NCBI RefSeq assembly: GCF_011074885.1
Contig: NC_054690.1
Location: forward strand, 3,539,001-3,603,000
Source: Brettanomyces bruxellensis
Taxonomy: Eukaryota > Ascomycota > Pichiomycetes > Pichiales > Pichiaceae
Reading direction: 5' to 3'
Length of the DNA: 64,000 nucleotides
Shown: positions 1 to 10,920 of the stretch, piece by piece
Layout: each line of letters begins with the position of its first letter
How positions within the stretch are numbered: position 1 is the stretch's first letter
Notes under the pieces: generated by a model
Told to the model about the DNA's origin: nothing
Databases searched by the model: none
What the model saw: the letters and a program-made list of their open reading frames with translations, nothing else
Program-made: the position numbers and the translations under genes

Positions 1-420
1 TTGCTTCAACTGTCGCCATTGTTTTATTTTGCACTTGCGTAATGATGCAGTAACTCACAAAAAAAAAAAAAAAAAAAACGAGTGTAGAAATTTATGTTCA
101 CAAACATCCTCCTTCTAGGTGTTTAAACATCACAACTTTTTCACGACTTAGTATTATTACATCTTTATCATCTGCGTTCAAAAATTCACAATATAGTATC
201 AGCAAGTAGGTTTTTTGCTATTTTTACACGCGTTAGCTGTTGAGTATATCAAAGGGGAGTTTATATATCTGTTACAATTCCCCACCGCTTACAATAAGCT
301 CTTTGTTTTTTTTTTATCAGCTATCAATACAATCGAAATTGCTCGATTCTCCTGAGTTTCGGAATCGAAGTATATCCAGAAAGTGGACGAGGACGGATCG
401 CATATATTCATTTAGTATAA
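1..420. other. Upstream region of the first gene
   Basis: No gene is seen here. The stretch holds a run of 20 A at 59-78 and a perfect ACGCGT hexamer at 228-233. It presumably contains the promoter and 5' leader of the gene starting at 421. A small reading frame at 240-437 is not convincing. Confidence 0.6.
228..233. promoter_or_regulatory. MCB-like ACGCGT element
   Basis: The exact palindrome ACGCGT lies about 190 bp before the start codon at 421. In budding yeasts this is the core of the MBF (Mbp1/Swi6) G1/S site. Function here is inferred from sequence and position only; a 6-bp match can occur by chance. Confidence 0.35.
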
Positions 421-2328
421 ATGACGATATTGCCTGATTCATCTACTTGCCAAATAAATCCAAGAAATGTTGAAAAAAGCACAATCTTGTCAATGACAAA
501 TACATCATCAACGCAAGCAACTGCTGCTGCGGCTGCCGCTCTCGCTGCTTCAACACCTACATCCAGTGGTAGAAGACCAAGGACTGTCAATTTCACTTTT
601 GGTGGGCCAGTGCCGTCTCAAAATCTTATTCACAAACTATCCTCTGAGTCTTGCTCATCTTCGAAAACAACAAAAGCATTACGGGATTTCCATAAAAAGC
701 AGGACATGCAGAAGGGTGCAGTTCAAGGGAAAGGAGAGTTGAATGATAAGTGGGGCAATGATGTTATCTCATCCCCACTAAACGATGAGGATATCACATT
801 AGATGACCTTTTGAAAGATGATCCTATTAGTGAGTACATTGATAGCATGGAGACGCCTGCTTCCAGCCACAATCGGACAACTGACATCTCCAAAATGAGG
901 CAGAACTATCAGGGTGACATGAGCTTAAAGATTGACGATGTTTTCCGTGGTTCAACGCAAATGTTCCCAAATAATTCGCTTCAAGTACCACAAACCGTAT
1001 CGATGGCCTCGGATTCAGTGTATTCGAACACTAATTTCAACAGTTCCAATGCTACTTTGGTTGACAAAAAGGCTGTCCCAAGTCCATTACATCTTAGGGG
1101 CAATAGCTTCGACATGTCTGATCAAGTTGTTCCTCCTAGTTTTCCCAAAAGTGATGCTTTCGATACTGAGTTAAACGCGCAACCTCAAATATATATGAAT
1201 GATGAAAGATCCCCTGAGCAATATGCAGTCCCGCCAGCCGGTAGCAGTAACGTTAACCTGCAAGATGGAAATTCGTTAACTGCATTTTCGACTTCTAATG
1301 TTTCGCAGCTGGATGGATTTGCAAATCCACTTCAAGTTGATGAATCTATGTTGGCAAGCCCTGGAGATTCTGCTGCACTTTCTAAAAACGGTGTATTCCA
1401 CAGAAGTTTTTCATCATCAACATCTGCCTCCAATACGTCTCTTTCATCAGCATCTTTCATCCATGGTAGCGGCTTCTTTCAAGGTCCAAGCATGTTCTCT
1501 CCTAACTCATCTGCCGTTGGCCTTGAGTTGTCTCCATCTTCTTCGTTGATAGGAATGAATTCAGCATCTCCTATTCACCAGTTACGTCATGTATCCAGTG
1601 TTGAAAAGTTTAGGAATCCTAGGAAGAAAGGAACACTTAGAAGACGAATTCGAAGTAGACATCCGTCGGGACGGGAGCAAAGAAAGGTATTATCAGAAAA
1701 GCAAATGGCAACGGCTGCAGCTGCAGCTGCAACTACATCTAACCATCAGAATATTCCACGTCGATCAAATGCACCTGCAATGATAACTGCAGCTGCCGCG
1801 AATGCCACAAAAAGATATAGAGCTGTTCAGAAGCTTAAAAATACTCAAAAGCAGAATAACAGGTCTATATCGTTCATGTATGTCAAGCCCACTACATCTG
1901 GCATGAGTGATGGGCAAAATCACAGTTCAGGGCAAGATGTTTTTTCAACTCCTAGAAAAAAAACACCCAAGAACTGTGGAATGGGACAGGATGTTATTAT
2001 GTATACACCAAAGAAGTTTGTTAACCATCAAATCTGCCGTCTAAATACTGTGTCTCCAAAAGAGCCGTCGAATTCTTCAGCTGGAAGATCTGAAAAGGAT
2101 TCAGATAAAAGTACGTCTTCGTCGAACTCAACCGTTAAATTGCATTCTCCTGACACTCGCAAGAAGACAAGAGTTCCGTTCACAGATAAGAATCCTGACT
2201 TCGCAAGTCTTATAGGAAAATTTCCGAAGAAAGATGAGCAGCCATTCAAGCCAAAAACGTACAATAACATCAATCAAGGATTGCTGGAATTTCAGGTCAA
2301 TCTTGGAGACCCTCATAGCCAGCACTAG
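421..2328 (+). CDS. Unrecognised Ser-rich, low-complexity protein with Ala tracts
   Basis: An intact 635-residue frame starting at the first ATG. I do not recognise the family. The protein is mostly disordered by composition: rich in Ser, Asn and Thr, with Ala tracts near residues 34-46, 428-436 and 452-457. Features seen: a GGP-containing segment near residue 61, a strongly basic patch after residue 397, and many S/T-P pairs, some followed by basic residues (STPRKK, YTPKKF) as in cyclin-dependent kinase sites. H224-L-R-G-N-S229 fits the HxRxxS consensus of the NDR kinase Cbk1, and F397-R-N-P400 fits its docking motif. An ACGCGT site lies upstream. These suggest a cell-cycle- or RAM-regulated phosphoprotein, but that is inference. 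Codon use looks like its neighbours. The frame is long and intact, so I trust that it is a gene. Confidence 0.85.
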   Translation: MTILPDSSTCQINPRNVEKSTILSMTNTSSTQATAAAAAALAASTPTSSGRRPRTVNFTFGGPVPSQNLIHKLSSESCSSSKTTKALRDFHKKQDMQKGAVQGKGELNDKWGNDVISSPLNDEDITLDDLLKDDPISEYIDSMETPASSHNRTTDISKMRQNYQGDMSLKIDDVFRGSTQMFPNNSLQVPQTVSMASDSVYSNTNFNSSNATLVDKKAVPSPLHLRGNSFDMSDQVVPPSFPKSDAFDTELNAQPQIYMNDERSPEQYAVPPAGSSNVNLQDGNSLTAFSTSNVSQLDGFANPLQVDESMLASPGDSAALSKNGVFHRSFSSSTSASNTSLSSASFIHGSGFFQGPSMFSPNSSAVGLELSPSSSLIGMNSASPIHQLRHVSSVEKFRNPRKKGTLRRRIRSRHPSGREQRKVLSEKQMATAAAAAATTSNHQNIPRRSNAPAMITAAAANATKRYRAVQKLKNTQKQNNRSISFMYVKPTTSGMSDGQNHSSGQDVFSTPRKKTPKNCGMGQDVIMYTPKKFVNHQICRLNTVSPKEPSNSSAGRSEKDSDKSTSSSNSTVKLHSPDTRKKTRVPFTDKNPDFASLIGKFPKKDEQPFKPKTYNNINQGLLEFQVNLGDPHSQH

Positions 2329-3953
2329 GGTTTTCTTTGCTTTCGCTAATCTGAATGCATCCTTGTTGCATGCATACATATACCTTAGCTTATAAGCTTA
2401 TTTTTATGTGATCTTTTGCTCGCTCGTGAGACCATCAAATTGGATAAGATTCATGGGTGATTTCCCCCTTCTGCATTGGATTGTTTGTGTCCTACTATTT
2501 TATCTACTTTATTTGTTTTCCAGGGAGAGTATTTCTCTGTCGCAGCATATTTACATGTGTCTTTTATCATTATTGTCATTGTATAAATTAGTTTTCTTAA
2601 TTTTTCCCCTCTCTCATTCCTTATATAATTGATCTTTTGATCTTGGCTTGGCCGGTTTTGATACAGTTTTCCTTCCACCTCTTTTTTTTCTCTCTTTATT
2701 GCATTATCTATATAACAAAGAAGAAATTAGCCTTGTGAATTATCAGATTCCGTAATGTGACGAATAAATTTCACAGTTTGACAGATTTCTGTGGAATATG
2801 TGTTTAATTACGTCAAATATATTTATTTTATTGTCTGTATCGAGAATGCGATCAACTATGACTTCATTCTCTATCGAAGCTTTTTACACAGGTCACTCAC
2901 TAGTACTGTCAGGAGTATAATTTTTTTCTAGATATTTTTTTTTTTGGGTATGTAACAGATACAATTTGGTTTCTATGTTTGTAGAGTATGCAATAATATG
3001 TAATAGCTATAGTAAGGTATGGGCGCTTGGTAGGACATAAAGAAGAACTGAGAGGAGTAGAAAAAAAAATAAAAAAATAAAAAAAAACGGTTTTGAAATA
3101 TTGTGAAGGTCAGGAATGCAGCGAAGCTGTTTCTAAGATTCATCGTATCTGAATCCCCCCTCTATTATTAGCATTCTTTTTTCCCTTCACATTAACAAAA
3201 ACTTTCTTCATACTTCGGAGCTTGCCTATCTGTCTAACTATGTCCGTCATCTAATGCTAACAAAGTTTCGCGAACTTCCTTCGCTTTCTTCTCAGCAGAC
3301 TAAATTTTGTTCCTTCAGCATAGCTTTGTTCGGATACATCGCCAATCTTATATAAGAAACTTCCTCGCTTATAAACCCGCTTTGTTTTCCCTCGCTATTT
3401 CTCTATTTTTTTTTTACGTTATCCTCGCTGTGCCCCTTGTTATTTTTACTTACATATATTTTTCGTTCAACACACAGAATCATCTTCATCCTTACAGTCA
3501 TAAACAGCATCCTCCTGACTTAACGCATTATCACAAACATATCTAGGAGATTAAATTTTGCTCATCATACATAAATATATATATATATGTATGTATAATA
3601 CCTGCTCCTGTGTTCAGTTTGAAACCATATCATCTACTCCGGGATTACATTACTTATATAATCACGAGTCTGTTTACTCTCTCTCTTTGCTGTCATTTTT
3701 TAACCAGATCGTCAAAGATCGTTCACAACGCTAACATTGGATCACCCACCAATCATTAAAAGGTTCACAGGTTGTTAACCACACAAAGCATAGAAACGGG
3801 TCATTGCTTCTCGCACATAACAACTTTTCTATCAATCAATCTTACGCTGGTCAATTTTATACGATACCCACAAAATCGTTCGAACGCACTTTGTCTGTCT
3901 GGTCTCGCTCAAATTTACTTCAGAATTTATAACAGACACCGAATTAAAGCATA
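2329..3953. other. 1.6-kb intergenic region upstream of SKN7
   Basis: No gene is supported. The stretch is T/C-rich with short A/T runs and a TATATATATATATG segment near 3578-3590. It lies between two plus-strand genes and probably holds the first gene's terminator and a long SKN7 promoter or leader. The frames in it are short, and the 60-codon frame that ends on the SKN7 start codon begins with TTG, not ATG. Confidence 0.6.
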
Positions 3954-5768
3954 ATGGCATCTTCAAATGCAGGGAACGCGTTTGTGAATAGCAGTTCGGC
4001 ACTACCGCAACAATCTAAGCAGTCGAGTAACTCTCCAGATGCAAGTGTGTCACATGCGCATCATGACAAAAAAGGAAGTAGGGGAAAAGGTTCAGGGACG
4101 GATTTTGTGAAAAAGCTTTTTCAGATGCTTGAAGAAAACACATTTGGAAGTATTGTTCACTGGTCTGAGTCCGGTGATTCCTTTATTATAGCGGATACCA
4201 ACGAATTCACAAAAAAGGTACTACCGAGCTACTTTAAGCATAGCAATTTTGCTAGTTTCGTGCGACAGTTGAATAAGTACGATTTCCACAAGGTGAAGTT
4301 TTCGCATGATGTTAAACAGAGGTATAAGCTTGATAATGTTTGGGAATTCAAGCATCCGCAGTTCTCGAGGCATAATAAGGCGGCTCTAAATAGTATCAAA
4401 AGAAAGGCGCCTGTTAAAAGAGAGGTAGAAAATGGCATTCTGCTGACCTCCAGAAGCAGTTTTGTGTCCATTAACCAATTTCGAACGTTGCAGGATCGTT
4501 TGGATTTCATCGAAAGAGACAACCGCACACTCCGAGATCAACTTCAGAAATACCTGTCACAGCTTACATCTTTGCACGGAAAGTATAACAGCTTAGTTGC
4601 GACTCTGTTGACTTCCAGAACCATCAATGAATCTTTTGCCAGTGCCATTTCCACGCTAGCCAAAGCTTTATCCCAGATGGGTGTGCAATTACCGCCGCTA
4701 AATCTTCCATTTGCATCTCCTCTTGCCCCTTCCCAGTCTCCGGCATCGAGCGGATCTCCGGTAACTCAACAGGCCACTCAGCCCGCCAGAAAACGACAGA
4801 GACGATCTAGCCGACGTGGACAACAGCATAAAGTACGAAAAGCTGATCAGCCCATGCCGTTGCCATTGGCACCATTATCTCCAAAAAGAAGACGGCAAAG
4901 ACTGCTGGCACGTCCAAAGGGCTCGTCTTTGCATGTTCTTCTTGTTGAGGACGATGATGTTTGCATCCAACTTTGCAAGAAGTTTTTGGTCAAGTATGGA
5001 TGCACTGTTGTGGTTGTCAAAGACGGGTTGGCGGCAATCAGTGCCGTTGAGAAGGTGAAGTTCGATCTTGTGCTCATGGACATTGTGATGCCAAACTTAG
5101 ATGGTGCATCTGCAACAGCTGTGATACGATCCTTCGATAGCGATACGCCGATAATTGCTATGACGGGAAATTATCAAAAGGAAGACTTGATGACCTATTT
5201 GTCCCATGGTATGACAGATATTTTGGCCAAGCCATTTACAAAGTTGGATCTTTACATGATTCTGGAAAAGCACCAGATGGGCGGTAAGTTGAAGAATGCT
5301 GACGGTAATGGTGTCGGGCCTGTTGACGTTGGTGGAGAGCAGACTGCTGCAGGGAACGGTATCATAAATGTGCATTCTCTGAATACTGGTAACACTGCAG
5401 TCAATACAACTGTAAGTGGAGGACTTACATTACAACAACCTCCACCTCAGCCTGCTGTTTCTGACGCTGTAAGTGCTGCACCCAATACCAATAGAAATTC
5501 TGTCAGTACTAGTCATCCAGGAAACGAACAGGCTGCACAGGCTGACATGCTATTAAATGTGCCGCCTACAGAATCATTGATGCCAGAAAGGCTTATCAAT
5601 GATTCCTCGAGTACTAGCAAGGTCATGAAGGTCAATGAGGATGATATTCTGCCATCTGGCTTGATTAATGGTATTGATAGTGGTGGAGTTTCAATCATGG
5701 ATAATACTTTGGCCTCAGGAAAGACAGATGTGTATCAATCGCAGTCCAAACCATCCAATTTCATGTGA
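3954..5768 (+). CDS. SKN7: Skn7, HSF-type transcription factor with response-regulator domain
   Basis: 604 residues, close to the S. cerevisiae length of 622. Order of domains: an HSF-type DNA-binding domain at about residues 50-155 (TDFVKKLFQMLEEN start, SNFASFVRQLNKYDFHKV in the recognition-helix region), a coiled coil at about 173-225, a basic linker rich in Arg and Pro, a receiver domain from about 324, and a Ser/Asn/Gln-rich tail. The receiver has its acidic pocket (E332, D333-D335), the phospho-acceptor D376 in VLMDIVMP, the conserved Thr of MTGN and K426. In the known pathway the Sln1-Ypd1 phosphorelay charges this Asp, and Skn7 drives oxidative-stress, cell-wall and osmotic genes in the nucleus. 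All phosphorelay residues are present, so the protein should be active. The fusion of HSF domain and receiver makes the identification secure. Confidence 0.97.
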   Translation: MASSNAGNAFVNSSSALPQQSKQSSNSPDASVSHAHHDKKGSRGKGSGTDFVKKLFQMLEENTFGSIVHWSESGDSFIIADTNEFTKKVLPSYFKHSNFASFVRQLNKYDFHKVKFSHDVKQRYKLDNVWEFKHPQFSRHNKAALNSIKRKAPVKREVENGILLTSRSSFVSINQFRTLQDRLDFIERDNRTLRDQLQKYLSQLTSLHGKYNSLVATLLTSRTINESFASAISTLAKALSQMGVQLPPLNLPFASPLAPSQSPASSGSPVTQQATQPARKRQRRSSRRGQQHKVRKADQPMPLPLAPLSPKRRRQRLLARPKGSSLHVLLVEDDDVCIQLCKKFLVKYGCTVVVVKDGLAAISAVEKVKFDLVLMDIVMPNLDGASATAVIRSFDSDTPIIAMTGNYQKEDLMTYLSHGMTDILAKPFTKLDLYMILEKHQMGGKLKNADGNGVGPVDVGGEQTAAGNGIINVHSLNTGNTAVNTTVSGGLTLQQPPPQPAVSDAVSAAPNTNRNSVSTSHPGNEQAAQADMLLNVPPTESLMPERLINDSSSTSKVMKVNEDDILPSGLINGIDSGGVSIMDNTLASGKTDVYQSQSKPSNFM

Positions 5769-6388
5769 ATAAGGGGAAAAGATGGATAATATATATGATT
5801 TGATTGTTAGTATTTCGTGCATTTTCTATTTTTTCTTTTGCCGTACGAATTATAGGATATCTGGGCTTTTTTCATGGGATGTTGTATTAGGTGTATCTTG
5901 TTTTTTTGTTGCGTTCTTTTTTTCTCTCAATTGTGTCAACGGCTGCACATTACGGTATTATGTTTGTTATATTTGACCACAACTCGTTTATAAAAAATAA
6001 TGCATCTAGGTTTAACTGTCTATTGATTTCATCTGTATCCGGTATGTAGTGAAATATCGGTACGCATCTTGTTTAACGTCAGGTGTCCAATAAACTCCGG
6101 GATTTTACTTCTTTTTTTCAAAAATATTGTCATATCTATTAGTTCAGCCCGGGTCCCCGCATTTTTTTAGTAGTAAATTTATGGACTTGCCTGATACTGC
6201 ATTAAACTCCACCCGTTCAAAGAAAAAACAGACTGGCCACACTTTTTTTTTTTTCAATCCAGTAGTCAACGAGTAATCGAGTAATTATCAGGCCGCCAAA
6301 TAAATCATTCTTACATCTCTACTCTTAACACAAAATAAGAATAATCAACTAGAGGCTCTTTAGAAAATACATCACACAACCCATAAGC
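5769..6388. other. Intergenic region between SKN7 and AIM45
   Basis: No gene is seen. T-rich sequence just after SKN7 is a likely 3' end. A run of 12 T near 6245 lies in the probable AIM45 promoter. No recognisable RNA gene or repeat. Confidence 0.6.
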
Positions 6389-7396
6389 ATGTTTTCGAAT
6401 ACTTCCAGACTTCTAGCCAAAAGGGCTTCGAAATTTGTCTTATCGCGTAGATTTAACTCGACTCTTACTCTTATAGAGACGACGGGACCAAATGTTACCC
6501 CAGCTTCGTTGTCTACATTAACTGCAGCAGTCAAAGTTGGAAATCCAATAACAGCTCTTCTCTTAGGTCCGGAATCGGAAGTGGCTGGAAAGCAAATTGC
6601 TGCTGTCGAAGGTGTTGACAAAATTCTCATCTCTAAGTCCGATAAATACGCACACCTTCTTCCAGAGGAGGTTTCACCTTTGGTTGCCAGTATTTTGAAG
6701 AGTTCCGACTACACAAACTTTTTTGTTCCAGCATCTACAGCGGGCAAGGGTATTTTGCCTAGAGTTGGTGCCCTATTAGACGTCCAGCCTGTTTCAGAAA
6801 TCACCAAAGTTGTTTCACCTGACACATTTGTCAGACCAACATATGCAGGAAATGCTATTCTCACGGTCAAATGTAAGGATAAAGTTAAGTTAGCATCTGT
6901 AAGGTCTTCTGCATTTGTCCCCATCGAAAGGAAGAGTGAAAAAATCTCTGATATAAAGGAGATTTCATATGTGGAATCCGGAAATAAAACACAATATGTG
7001 TCTGAGCAATTGATCAAGTCAGAAAGGCCTGAACTTGATTCTGCAAAGATAGTCGTTTCAGGGGGTAGAGGACTCAAAGATAAGGAGCATTTCGATCAGT
7101 TGCTGTATCCTCTAGCCGATAAATTGCACGCTGCACTTGGCGCTTCTAGGGCTGCAGTTGATGCCGATTTCTGCGATAATTCCCTACAGGTTGGTCAAAC
7201 TGGTAAGGTTGTGGCACCAAATTTGTATCTTGCAGTCGGAATATCCGGTGCTATTCAGCATCTTGCCGGAATGAAGGATTCGAAGGTCATTGTTGCCATC
7301 AATAAGGATGAAGAAGCCCCTATATTTAAGATTGCTGATGTTGGAATGGTTGGTGACCTCTTTAAGATCGTTCCAGAGTTGACCGAAAAGTTGTAA
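6389..7396 (+). CDS. AIM45: Electron transfer flavoprotein alpha subunit, mitochondrial
   Basis: 335 residues, close to S. cerevisiae Aim45 (344). The first 25 residues are basic and hydroxylated ([20 protein letters not shown]), as in a mitochondrial presequence. The N-terminal ETF domain follows, then the FAD-binding C-terminal domain with VSGGRGL near residue 224 and the family signature around [15 protein letters not shown] to [12 protein letters not shown]. The protein pairs with ETF beta in the matrix to carry electrons from flavin dehydrogenases to ETF-ubiquinone oxidoreductase. The beta subunit is not in this window. The frame is complete and ordinary. Confidence 0.95.
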   Translation: MFSNTSRLLAKRASKFVLSRRFNSTLTLIETTGPNVTPASLSTLTAAVKVGNPITALLLGPESEVAGKQIAAVEGVDKILISKSDKYAHLLPEEVSPLVASILKSSDYTNFFVPASTAGKGILPRVGALLDVQPVSEITKVVSPDTFVRPTYAGNAILTVKCKDKVKLASVRSSAFVPIERKSEKISDIKEISYVESGNKTQYVSEQLIKSERPELDSAKIVVSGGRGLKDKEHFDQLLYPLADKLHAALGASRAAVDADFCDNSLQVGQTGKVVAPNLYLAVGISGAIQHLAGMKDSKVIVAINKDEEAPIFKIADVGMVGDLFKIVPELTEKL

Positions 7397-7722
7397 TTTA
7401 TTAATGTAGGGTGTATTTAGATTGATTCCAGATTATTCACCTATATATTTTAAGTCCTTTTTAAAATAAGGCAAAAAAATAAAATAAAGTGAAACGAGGT
7501 AGCATTAAATTAACACAGTAAGTAGCAAAAAAGGGAAGAGGATTTCTCATCGTCAACAAAAAATAAGCGCCCGATTAACAAGTATTTAAAAGTTCTGTCA
7601 ATTTCCTTCCTTCTCGAAATATTTATAATTTTTTCCTATACTTTTATTACAGTTTGGATACCATACGTGATAGTACTCCTTACTCAGTCATTAAAATACA
7701 TTTGATAAGACAAATTTGCAAA
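7397..7722. other. Intergenic region, AIM45 to small ORF
   Basis: AT-rich, with no gene or repeat that I can support. It should hold the AIM45 3' end and the promoter of the small gene at 7723. Confidence 0.55.
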
Positions 7723-7932
7723 ATGGCGTACGACAAATCTAAAGAAATGGAACAGCAGGCATGGGTTGCTGAAAAATACAATAACAGACCTGCTTTGGCT
7801 GCATTAACAGGTTTAATTGCTTCTTTCCCCATTCCAAAAGTTTTTGCATCCAATGCCGTCCCATTGCTCATGTGGAGAGAAAAACGTCAAGAAAGAAGAG
7901 TTTTATCTAGAATGGGAAAAAGTGGTAATTAG
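7723..7932 (+). CDS. Small 69-residue protein of unknown function
   Basis: A 69-codon frame that begins at the first ATG (AAAATGG context). The N-terminal third is charged, a hydrophobic stretch from about residue 23 to 50 (LAALTGLIASFPIPKVF and following) could be a weak membrane segment broken by prolines, and the tail is strongly basic (REKRQERR). Size and layout resemble small mitochondrial inner-membrane proteins, but I do not recognise a family. The frame stays open upstream to 7654 with no earlier ATG. Its position in its own intergenic slot between AIM45 and the minus-strand gene at 8084, with no larger gene overlapping, supports a real gene. Confidence 0.6.
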   Translation: MAYDKSKEMEQQAWVAEKYNNRPALAALTGLIASFPIPKVFASNAVPLLMWREKRQERRVLSRMGKSGN

Positions 7933-8083
7933 CAACAAACTAGCTTTAATCCATATTTATAATTATTAGCGAAAGGAAGAACCATCGCGGTCTTCGAAAA
8001 AAAAGGAGAATCCTAGTTTTATATGAATACACAGTGAATTGAAAATACATCCATAATTATCGTTTAGTTGTAGCAAACTGTTA

Positions 8084-9169
8084 TTATGGCTTAGCAAGCA
8101 GACGCTTTGACATTATCAATGCCATCTTTGTCCCTTGAGAACTTATTTTATCATGATGCCCCCAGGTTTCTGTAACGATTTGATCTGCGTTTTTCTCCCC
8201 TAACTCCAACCTCTTGAATATATTACTTTGTGAATGTGTCTTTTTTGCTTCATGATGCTTTTCTTCGTCCGGTTCGCTCAGTTCATCGTTTCCTTGAGAA
8301 TCACTGTCATAAACATCGACTTTTTCAGAACCAAGTCTACATAATTCTTTAAAACTATCAGGAAATTCCATTTTGCCGTTATCATGATTCTTAAGCGGTG
8401 TTTGAATTTCACTAAATGTTGAATCACACTCACTACCTATTTCATCCCTGGAGAAATTTGAAAGTGGCGGCGTCAGAAGCTGCTTGATTTTTAAAATAGG
8501 CGTTTCAAATGTTCTATCAACGTGTAGATTTGGTCTCTTTGTCCTTTCATGAGGTGACACTCCTTTTGAAATTTGATTGGTATTATTCTTAGGGGGTCTG
8601 CACAATGGGCTGAGAGGCATTGAAAATGGATTTTTTTGTGCATGCACACAAATCAAAGGCGATTTGAATTTACCTTTGCTATCATGTAAGCCGACTGGAT
8701 GTATCCTTTGGGTATGTTTTCTGATGCCTTTCGTTTGTCGTTTTCGACAATACCCTAAATGTTTATGACTAATCGGGGTGGGGGGTATTTGGTTCAAACT
8801 TGAATAGTTGGGCTTTTTAATCATGTGAGCAACGGTGTTAACATCATGAGCATTCATCTGGTGAAATTGACCGGATATATCCCGTTCATATACTCCTAAC
8901 AGAGAATCAATCGTAATCCAGACGGCTTCAAACTTTAAAGTTCTCTGGTCCTTGAAGCGTTCATATCTGTTCCAAAAATCTTCGTATACCAATATCTTAT
9001 CATCGTCATATAATATAAGCTTCTTGTTTATCTTGAATAACCTTAATGTACCATCGTTCCATATTTTTGTCCTTTTCTGGACATCAGAAGTGTATAACAC
9101 TTGATATTCTGCATACTCCGAATGCTTAAGTAAATTTTCAAGTCTTTGCGTACCATCCTCCGGTGACAT
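8084..9169 (-). CDS. MTE1: Mte1-like (ZGRF1/Dbl2 N-terminal domain) DNA-repair protein
   Basis: 361 residues. The N-terminal 80 residues carry the DUF2439 pattern of Mte1/Dbl2/ZGRF1: EYQVLYTSDVQKRTKIWNDG, then a Leu-rich strand and LILYDDD. The rest is low-complexity and charged, without a helicase domain, as in yeast Mte1 (271 residues) rather than vertebrate ZGRF1. Mte1 binds the helicase Mph1 and D-loops, and acts in crossover control and telomere maintenance. The assignment rests on the short N-terminal domain, and the rest of the protein is not recognisable. The frame is intact, and there is a conventional ATG. Confidence 0.68.
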   Translation of the reverse strand: MSPEDGTQRLENLLKHSEYAEYQVLYTSDVQKRTKIWNDGTLRLFKINKKLILYDDDKILVYEDFWNRYERFKDQRTLKFEAVWITIDSLLGVYERDISGQFHQMNAHDVNTVAHMIKKPNYSSLNQIPPTPISHKHLGYCRKRQTKGIRKHTQRIHPVGLHDSKGKFKSPLICVHAQKNPFSMPLSPLCRPPKNNTNQISKGVSPHERTKRPNLHVDRTFETPILKIKQLLTPPLSNFSRDEIGSECDSTFSEIQTPLKNHDNGKMEFPDSFKELCRLGSEKVDVYDSDSQGNDELSEPDEEKHHEAKKTHSQSNIFKRLELGEKNADQIVTETWGHHDKISSQGTKMALIMSKRLLAKP

Positions 9170-9467
9170 TTGATCCCAAGTTAAAGCTATTTAAAGGCGA
9201 TGGGTTAAGTGGTTTAACTAAAAAAAAGCATGTATTGTTAATGTAAGTGTCCTGGAGAAAGGGACGTTGACCTGCTTGGACCGATCAGATATTTTCTTAT
9301 TTATCTTTTTTTTTTTTTTTTTATATCTTCCTCACGCACACCCATATCAAAAATATGGCAATTTTTACTTCTACAAATAAAAACAGGCCAAGAGTACACG
9401 CTAAGAAAAAGGATTGAATTGATAACATAAAAAATAATATAAAAAGATCTTAACAACAATCCATCCT

Positions 9468-10920
9468 TTAAGGGACGTTGAAAAGCGAGAAGTTTCTCAC
9501 GATGTTTGGACCGTACTCCTCGTAATCTTGCTTTGTATGACAATAACTTCTGAACTCAGATGTTTGGGCCAACAAAGAGCCTCCAAACCAAACAGCATTT
9601 TTCTGGCGCTTGTGAGAAATAACTTGCACCTGCACACCACTGGACTTTGCACCGCTTAATCTTTCGTTTGCAGAAACTCTTCTGTGGACAATACCCTTAA
9701 GATCTCTCTGGAGACGGCGACCGAAATCTTTGAACATCGTCGAACCTCCACTAAGAACAATATTTCTGTATAGGTTTCTCCTCACATCAATTGGAGAGGC
9801 TTGTATAACAGAATCAACAATCTCGGGAAGCGGCGTGAGGAAATCTGATGATGCAATTTCTGGGTTGAAAAAGATTTCAGGGGCCAAGAATCTTTCATAG
9901 CCCACATCGATCGGGAGTTTTCTGCCATTAACCGTATCGATTATGTATTTAGCAAACATCTCCGGATTGTTATCATACTTTGCAAACTCCTTTACAATAT
10001 CAGGGCAAACGTAACAAAACTTCTGCTTTATTTCCTCAGCCGTCTTCAATGAGGAATCTGGTTCGCCTCGTTCTCTTAGCATGGTTTGAATAAAGCTAGT
10101 TATATCTCTTCCAGCCAAAGGAATATTTTTAATAGCTGAGCCAATAACGTAACCTTCAGCAACAGGTATAACGTGGGTAACACCATCACCGGAATCGATA
10201 ACAGTTCCTGTTAAAGTCCTATCTGTAACCTTAGCTGAAGTCCAAGAAGCTGCAAGTGCCAACACTGCTTGAACCGCAATGTATAAACCTGCGCAATTAA
10301 ATGACTCAAACATAATCTCAGCTGTATTCTCCCTGTTTTCAGGTGGATTCAATGGTGGTTCGGTAAGCAAAAAATAGTGATCCTCAGGCTCACATTTAAG
10401 GTACTTGAAAATGGATGTTTCCCAGAATCTTTCCATTTGATCCCAGTTATCAATCTGTCCATGTCTAACTGGATAATGTAGCGAGTATCCTGGTCCCTTA
10501 GCTGCCTCCAATGCCTCATCACCAATGTAAAAGTCCAAATCGCCCATATCCCTCTTGATTGATGAAAGAGCAGGAGCTCTAGTTGTACCAAAAGTGCCTG
10601 AGCCACCAATTAGATTGCTTCCAGAGCCTGAGGAAGCACCACCACCTAAAAATGTTGGCTTTGGAGCATTGCTTGCCTTTCCGGAAGATCCAGGTGCTCG
10701 TGTTGCAATTGCTGTGGGAAAGACCCATGAAGGAGAATCGTTTCCGGCAAATCCAAGTTTGGTCATACCGGTACCATTGTCTGCAAAGAAAAGTATAATA
10801 TGTTAGTACATATGTTCCTGCATGAGAGATATCATAATTAAAAACAATTAATATGTTTGAAGGCCAAAACTAAGCATGCTACTTACCCATGACAACAGCA
10901 GGTGTATTGATACTAGCCAT
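9468..10920 (-). CDS. ARP3: Arp3, Arp2/3 complex subunit (one intron)
   Basis: A spliced gene: exon 1 is 10920-10887 (11 codons plus one base), exon 2 is 10780-9468. Joining them gives 448 residues starting [20 protein letters not shown], against 449 in S. cerevisiae. The intron of 106 nt has GTAAGT at its 5' end, TACTAAC at 10808-10802 and CAG at its 3' end. The actin fold is complete: the phosphate-1 loop [29 protein letters not shown] and [16 protein letters not shown]. Arp3 pairs with Arp2 to nucleate branched actin filaments at endocytic patches. Without the intron the protein would lose the essential first nucleotide loop, so the splice is well supported. Confidence 0.96.
10781..10886 (-). 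other. ARP3: ARP3 spliceosomal intron
   Basis: 106 nt with GTAAGT donor, perfect TACTAAC branch point (10808-10802), and a CAG acceptor about 20 nt after it. Removing it restores the conserved actin-family sequence [17 protein letters not shown]. Confidence 0.95.

Noticed and set aside
3772..3954. 60-codon frame ending exactly on the SKN7 start (TAATG overlap), a possible upstream ORF
   Set aside because: It begins with TTG, and I see no ATG in frame. The overlap is coincidental.
6709..7077. 122-codon antisense frame in AIM45
   Set aside because: Overlaps a clear ETF alpha gene.
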